A DNA stretch of 58,974 nt from positions 1 to 58,974 of the IMG/VR virus record IMGVR_UViG_3300045996_002045. One strand, given 5' to 3'. Under the pieces are notes generated by a model. The model saw only the letters and a program-made list of their open reading frames with translations, was not told the origin of the DNA and made no database searches. This DNA comes from a virus. This document shows, piece after piece, positions 54,786-58,974 of the stretch. Every line of letters starts with the position of its first letter. Positions within the stretch are counted from its first letter, which is position 1. The position numbers and the translations under genes are program-made.

Positions 54786-57700
54786 GTGCCCACCAGGTTC
54801 TACCTGCCGGCAACGGGCACCGCCCCGACGGGCAGCTTCGTCCCGCCCACCGGTTCGGGCGCCGGACAGTGGTCCAACGTCGGCAGCGCGCTGATCCGGC
54901 CACTGGTGCGGGCGAAGACGAACACCGCGCTCGCCACGACGACGGTCACGCGCACCAGCACCGGGGCGAACCCGTTCGACCGGCTGCACCGCGTCTACGT
55001 CTCCGAGCCGCTGCCCGTCGCGCAGACGATCAGCGGGTCGTTCTCCGCGGTGATCAAGGCGTGGACGGACAACGCCGGGTATAACACCTTCCTGCAGGTC
55101 GGCATCCGAGTCACGAACGCCGACGGCTCCGTGGTGCGCGGCATCCTCTACGACGGCAGCTCGGCGACCGTCGAGTCTCAGACCGTCGGCGCGGAGAACC
55201 AGGAGATCGCCGGCACGACGTCCGCCGCGCTGGCGACGCGCATCAAGAATGCGATCCCCCTGTCCCGGTCGGTCGCGGCGCAGGCCGGCGACCGGATCGT
55301 GATCTCGATCGGCAACCGCGGTACGGCGCTGACCACGTCGACCATGGACGTCACCTACCAGTGGGGCGACCCGACTGCGACGGCCGACCTGCCGCTGACC
55401 GCGGGCTCCACCGCCGCGGGCGTGCCGTGGATCGAGCTGTCACAGGACGTCTTCGCGGTCCCTGACCTGACGCTCCCGTACAGCGAGAGCTTCACCGGCA
55501 CCGACGGCACGCTGCCGTCCCCCTGGGCGGACACCAGCCACGGCACCGCAGCGATTCAGGGCAACGCGCTCCAGCTGACGCAGTTCGCCGCCGCGTGGGC
55601 CAGCGCCAACGCCCGCCTGATGGGTGGCCTGCCGCAGGACTTCGAGATGGCATGGACGTGGACGCTGGCCACGTCCACCGAGCAGTACCCGACGATCACC
55701 GCGCGGATGCCGGCGTCGGCGGTGCAGGCCGACTACAACGCGCGCGCCAGCGACGGGTTCTACCTGCAGTGCTACCCGGCGGGGGCGTCGGTGCAGTACG
55801 GGCTGACGGTGGCCAGCGCGAAGACCGGCACCGAGGCCAGCGTCAGCGGCTCGCCGGTGACCGCGGTGGGCGTGGCCTACCGCAACCGGCTGCGGATCGA
55901 GGGCAACCGGGTCCGCTACCGGGCGTGGATCGCCGCGAACTCCGAGCCGTCGACCTGGCTGATCGACGACAGCAGCTACACCCTGCCGGCGGGCACGCAG
56001 GTCTCGCTCGGCAACACCTCGGCGACCGCGTCGGTCGTGACGACCATCGACGACGTCACGATCACGACCCCGCCGGCGGCCGCGGTCACGTCCCTCGTCG
56101 AGGTCACGCAGCGCGGGCGCAACGACGACGGCACGCAGGCCTCGGCCACGTGGAAGGCGGCGGCCGGCACCGGCTGGTCGCAGCCGCTGGGGTCGACGTT
56201 CCGCGTGCGGCACCTCATCCGGTCGGAGAACGGCGCGACCAGCACCGACTGGCAGGCCTTCTACTCGCACAACGGCGGGGCGTGGACGCCGGTCACCGGG
56301 ACGTCGTCACCGGTGCGCGCGGTCGCGACGGACTTCCTCACCGACGGCGCGGCGACCACGCAGCAGCTTGGGTCGGGCAGCTTCGTCGCCGGCACCGTCG
56401 ACGAGGGCGGCGGGTTCTTCGGCACGACCAGCCTGGGCGCCAACCAGGAGACCGAGCTCGAGGGCGCGTATCAGGTACTGGCCGCCGGCGCCGCGGTCGG
56501 GGACACCGTGCGCGTGCGGCTGCACCGCGGCAACTGGGCGGCGTTCGACGCCTACACCACCACACCGACGATCACCGTCGCCGCCGCCGAGACGATCCCC
56601 CCGGGGACCCCCGGCGCCGTCCTCGACGAGCCGTTTACCTCCTACCCGCTGACGCAGTGGCCGGCGGGCACCACGCAGGGCCCGTGGGTCGTGAAGTGGG
56701 ACGGCGGCGGGACGATCATCCCGGTCGACGTCTCCGGCGACCGGGTGCTCCAGTTGGAGTCGTCGAAGAACCCCGTCGCCGACGAGTGGGGCGACACCGC
56801 GTCGTCGCTGGTGGTCTCCACGACCCGCAACAGCGGGGACCTGGTGCTGAAGGCGCGCGCCCGGACGATCGCGCAGCTGCGCGACGAGGCCACCCCGGCC
56901 GGCTCCCGCGGCACCCCCAACGCCTGGGAGTGCGCGTGGCTGGGCTGGAACCACTCGACGGTCGCCGGCAATCAGCAGCGCTACTACTACGTGGCGCTGA
57001 AGCCGAACGGCTTCGAGCTGGGCAAGGTGGACCAGACCACCACGCTCCCGGGCGGCCAGCGCTTCCTGTGGACGGACTCGACGCCGTTCACCATCGGCAC
57101 CTGGTATGACGTCGAGGTCCGGCAGGTCGGCTCCAACATCAAGGTGTGGGTCGACGGCACGCTGCGCGCCGACTTCACCGACGGGGCCGGCTCCCAGGGC
57201 ACCCCGGTGTGGGGTACCGCCGGTGAGACGGTGATGACCGCGGGCGCCGTGGTCATGTACCACGAAGACGCCCGCGTCCAGTTCTCCAGCGTCCAGCTCA
57301 ACGCCGGGCTGGCCGTGCAGTCGTCGGCGAGCTCGCCGGCCGGCGCGACCGACACCCACTCGCGGACGCTGACCGCGAACCGCACGGCGGTGGACGCCGC
57401 CGGCGCGACCGACACGCACTCCCGCACGCTCGAGGCGAACCGCACCGCGGTGGACTCCGCGGGCGCCACCGACGCGCACAGCTGGACGATGGCCGCCGGC
57501 CGCAGCGCGACCGACAGCGCCGGGGCCACCGACACGCACGCCTGGACCATGGACTCCGGCCGGACGGCCGTCGACGTCGCCGGGGCCACCGACAGCGCCT
57601 CACGCACCTTGGAGGCGAACCGGGGGGCGTCTGATACCGCCGGCGCCACGGATTCTCACGCCTGGTCCATGGACGTCACCCGCGCGCAGGTGTCGACCGC

Positions 57701-58967
57701 GGGCGCCACCGACACCGCCGCCTGGACGATGGACGCCGGCCGCACGCAGGCCTCGGCCGCCGGGGCGAGCGACGCGCACAGCTGGAGCATGGACGCCGGC
57801 CGCTCCGCGGTGGACAGCGCGGGCGCCACCGACACCGCGAGCCGCACGCTCGAGGCCAACCGGGGTGCTGTCTCCACCGCGGGGGCGTCGGACGCGGTCA
57901 CCGTCGCCATCGACTACGTGCGCACCGCCACGTCGGGTGCCGGCGCCGTCGACTCGGTGACGACGTCGACCGCGCAGGGCCAGGACCGGTCGGCCAGCTC
58001 CGCCGCCGGGGCTACCGACACGGTGACCACCTCGCTGGACGCGCAGCGGTCCACAGTGTCCACCGCCGGGGCTGTGGACAGCGTCACGGTGGCCATCGAC
58101 TACGTGCGCATGGCGTCGTCCGGCGCCGGGGCCACGGACACCGCTAGCGCCTCGCTAACGGCGGTGCGCTCCGCCAGCTCGGGTGCCGGCGCGGTGGACG
58201 CCGCCGGCACGGCGCAGGACTACACCCGCACGGCCACCTCGACCGCCGGGGTCGCCGACACGGCCAGCTGGAGCGCGACCGTCGTCCGGACGGCGTCCTC
58301 GAGCGCGGACGCCCGCGACGAGGTCACCGTGCAGGCGGCCGGGCAGACCAATGCCACGGCGACGTCGGCGGCCGGCGCGACGGACACCGTGGCCGTCATC
58401 CGGGACGTGGTGCGCTACGCCAGCTCCGATGCCGGGGCGAGCGACACGGTCACGCCAGTGCGGGACGTGCACCGCGCGGCGAGCTCCAGCGCGGGCGCCG
58501 TCGACGCGGCGAGCACCTCAGCGGCCGCCGGGCAGGAGCGCTCGGCCGTCTCCGCAGCGGGGGCCACGGACGCCGCGACCACGCAACTCGACTCGGTGCG
58601 CGCGGTAGTCAGCACGGCGGGTGCCACGGATACCGTCACGTGGGAAATGGCCCGGACGATCGTCCGGTACGCCACGTCCGGAGCGGGTGCGACCGACGAG
58701 CTGGCCGCCGTCCGCGACGTGCACCGCACCGCGAGCTCGGCCGCCGGCGCTGTCGACGCCGCCGCCACCGGCCGGGCCGTCACCGCGGCCGCCGTGTCCA
58801 CCGCCGGGGCCACCGACAGCCACTCCTGGACCATCACCACGTTCCGCGGCGCCTACGTGGTGAGGTACGGCGACCCGCGCACCGGGCGCACCGGCCGTGA
58901 GGGACGCCTGCGGACCAACCGGATCACCGGCGCGGTGCGGTATGGCCACACGAAGGAAGGGGAGTGA
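54786..58967 (+). CDS. Large tail fibre with AGATD repeat array
   Basis: 1393 residues from GTG 54786 (GAGGAGG 8 nt upstream). An N-terminal adhesion-like region of about 230 residues is followed by a LamG/concanavalin-like domain (YSESFTGTDGTLPSPWADTS, about 236-420), another beta domain, a second LamG-like domain (LDEPFTSYPLTQWPAGTTQG to VWVDGTLRADF, about 613-830), then about 25 repeats of roughly 20 residues built on AGATD, ending in a basic Gly/Arg C-terminus (VVRYGDPRTGRTGREGRLR). Probably a long carbohydrate-binding side fibre. The contig ends lie within it. The start codon region of the next gene follows at the junction. Confidence 0.8.
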   Translation: MPTRFYLPATGTAPTGSFVPPTGSGAGQWSNVGSALIRPLVRAKTNTALATTTVTRTSTGANPFDRLHRVYVSEPLPVAQTISGSFSAVIKAWTDNAGYNTFLQVGIRVTNADGSVVRGILYDGSSATVESQTVGAENQEIAGTTSAALATRIKNAIPLSRSVAAQAGDRIVISIGNRGTALTTSTMDVTYQWGDPTATADLPLTAGSTAAGVPWIELSQDVFAVPDLTLPYSESFTGTDGTLPSPWADTSHGTAAIQGNALQLTQFAAAWASANARLMGGLPQDFEMAWTWTLATSTEQYPTITARMPASAVQADYNARASDGFYLQCYPAGASVQYGLTVASAKTGTEASVSGSPVTAVGVAYRNRLRIEGNRVRYRAWIAANSEPSTWLIDDSSYTLPAGTQVSLGNTSATASVVTTIDDVTITTPPAAAVTSLVEVTQRGRNDDGTQASATWKAAAGTGWSQPLGSTFRVRHLIRSENGATSTDWQAFYSHNGGAWTPVTGTSSPVRAVATDFLTDGAATTQQLGSGSFVAGTVDEGGGFFGTTSLGANQETELEGAYQVLAAGAAVGDTVRVRLHRGNWAAFDAYTTTPTITVAAAETIPPGTPGAVLDEPFTSYPLTQWPAGTTQGPWVVKWDGGGTIIPVDVSGDRVLQLESSKNPVADEWGDTASSLVVSTTRNSGDLVLKARARTIAQLRDEATPAGSRGTPNAWECAWLGWNHSTVAGNQQRYYYVALKPNGFELGKVDQTTTLPGGQRFLWTDSTPFTIGTWYDVEVRQVGSNIKVWVDGTLRADFTDGAGSQGTPVWGTAGETVMTAGAVVMYHEDARVQFSSVQLNAGLAVQSSASSPAGATDTHSRTLTANRTAVDAAGATDTHSRTLEANRTAVDSAGATDAHSWTMAAGRSATDSAGATDTHAWTMDSGRTAVDVAGATDSASRTLEANRGASDTAGATDSHAWSMDVTRAQVSTAGATDTAAWTMDAGRTQASAAGASDAHSWSMDAGRSAVDSAGATDTASRTLEANRGAVSTAGASDAVTVAIDYVRTATSGAGAVDSVTTSTAQGQDRSASSAAGATDTVTTSLDAQRSTVSTAGAVDSVTVAIDYVRMASSGAGATDTASASLTAVRSASSGAGAVDAAGTAQDYTRTATSTAGVADTASWSATVVRTASSSADARDEVTVQAAGQTNATATSAAGATDTVAVIRDVVRYASSDAGASDTVTPVRDVHRAASSSAGAVDAASTSAAAGQERSAVSAAGATDAATTQLDSVRAVVSTAGATDTVTWEMARTIVRYATSGAGATDELAAVRDVHRTASSAAGAVDAAATGRAVTAAAVSTAGATDSHSWTITTFRGAYVVRYGDPRTGRTGREGRLRTNRITGAVRYGHTKEGE
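57325..58827 (+). repeat. Array of about 25 AGATD repeats
   Basis: Units of about 20 codons with core [SAT]AGATD, followed in the first part by [ST]HSRTLxANR or HSWTMDAGR and in the later part by more diverged forms (AGAVD, AGASD). The earlier units are most alike, suggesting recent duplication there. Reads as protein, spacing 57-66 nt, so it is not a CRISPR array. Confidence 0.9.
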
Positions 58968-58974
58968 CCGTGGA
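58828..58974. repeat. End repeat, right copy (147 bp)
   Basis: Matches 1-147 with one difference (A at 58954, G at 127), converting Arg to Lys in the fibre C-terminus. See the left copy. Confidence 0.9.

Noticed and set aside
57325-58827. CRISPR array
   Set aside because: Periodic sequence is an open reading frame with protein-level repeats; there are no constant repeats with unique spacers.

Overview
The window is an essentially complete genome of a tailed, siphovirus-type bacteriophage of a high-GC actinobacterium. Evidence: very high GC with strong third-position GC preference, dense genes joined by ATGA/GTGA start-stop overlaps, a full head, tail and lysis module set, frequent GTG starts and leaderless promoters. 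The first 147 bases recur at the end with one mismatch, inside the last tail-fibre gene. The contig therefore closes into a circle of about 58.83 kb, cut within that gene. No integrase, attachment site, DNA polymerase, tRNA or CRISPR array was seen, so the phage is probably lytic or has an unrecognised lifestyle. Layout. 0-0.5 kb: end of the tail region. 0.5-2.3 kb: a minus-strand cassette of small proteins. 2.3-3.6 kb: tiny cysteine-rich proteins. 3.6-6.6 kb: two self-contained transcription units, a secreted GH46 chitosanase and an esterase-FN3-CAP protein, each with a leaderless promoter and a strong terminator. 6.6-11.2 kb: HTH proteins, a PD-(D/E)XK exonuclease and RecT-like annealing protein pair, and a second small nuclease. 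11.4-15.6 kb: small membrane and zinc-binding proteins, a permuted NlpC/P60-like protein, a papain-like protein and a staphylococcal-nuclease-like protein. 16.1-18.8 kb: replication organiser and primase-helicase. 18.8-23.3 kb: an FtsK/TraB-like translocase with a LuxR-type HTH protein and two large membrane proteins, resembling actinobacterial mobile-element modules. 23.85-24.5 kb: an AT-rich island with a Cys-rich protein and an HNH endonuclease. 25.0-25.8 kb: a host-like LysM-NlpC/P60 secreted protein. 26.0-36.1 kb: terminase, portal, protease with internal scaffold start, decoration, capsid, connectors and major tail protein. 37.2-51.8 kb: frameshifted tail chaperones, tape measure with two peptidoglycan-hydrolase-like domains, a tail protein carrying a second GH46 chitosanase domain, hub and fibre. 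52.3-54.1 kb: endolysin and holin-like genes. 54.8-59 kb: a 1393-residue fibre with about 25 AGATD repeats. Two apparent morons (36318-37148 and 46942-47409) sit inside the tail operon with their own promoter and terminator. Regulation: a palindrome of consensus TAGCGC-N2-GCGCTA occurs about eleven times, almost only in front of transcription blocks. In several copies its left half is placed as a -35 element, 17-18 nt ahead of a -10-like hexamer that lies 6-8 nt before an ATG. This suggests one phage-wide regulator acting on leaderless promoters. The most unusual biology is the chitosanase pair: about two thirds of residues are shared (by eye) between a secreted copy and a copy built into the tail. 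Beside the secreted one is an esterase-CAP fusion, so a surface-polymer degrading system is a reasonable hypothesis. Functions are assigned from motifs read by eye; no database search was made.
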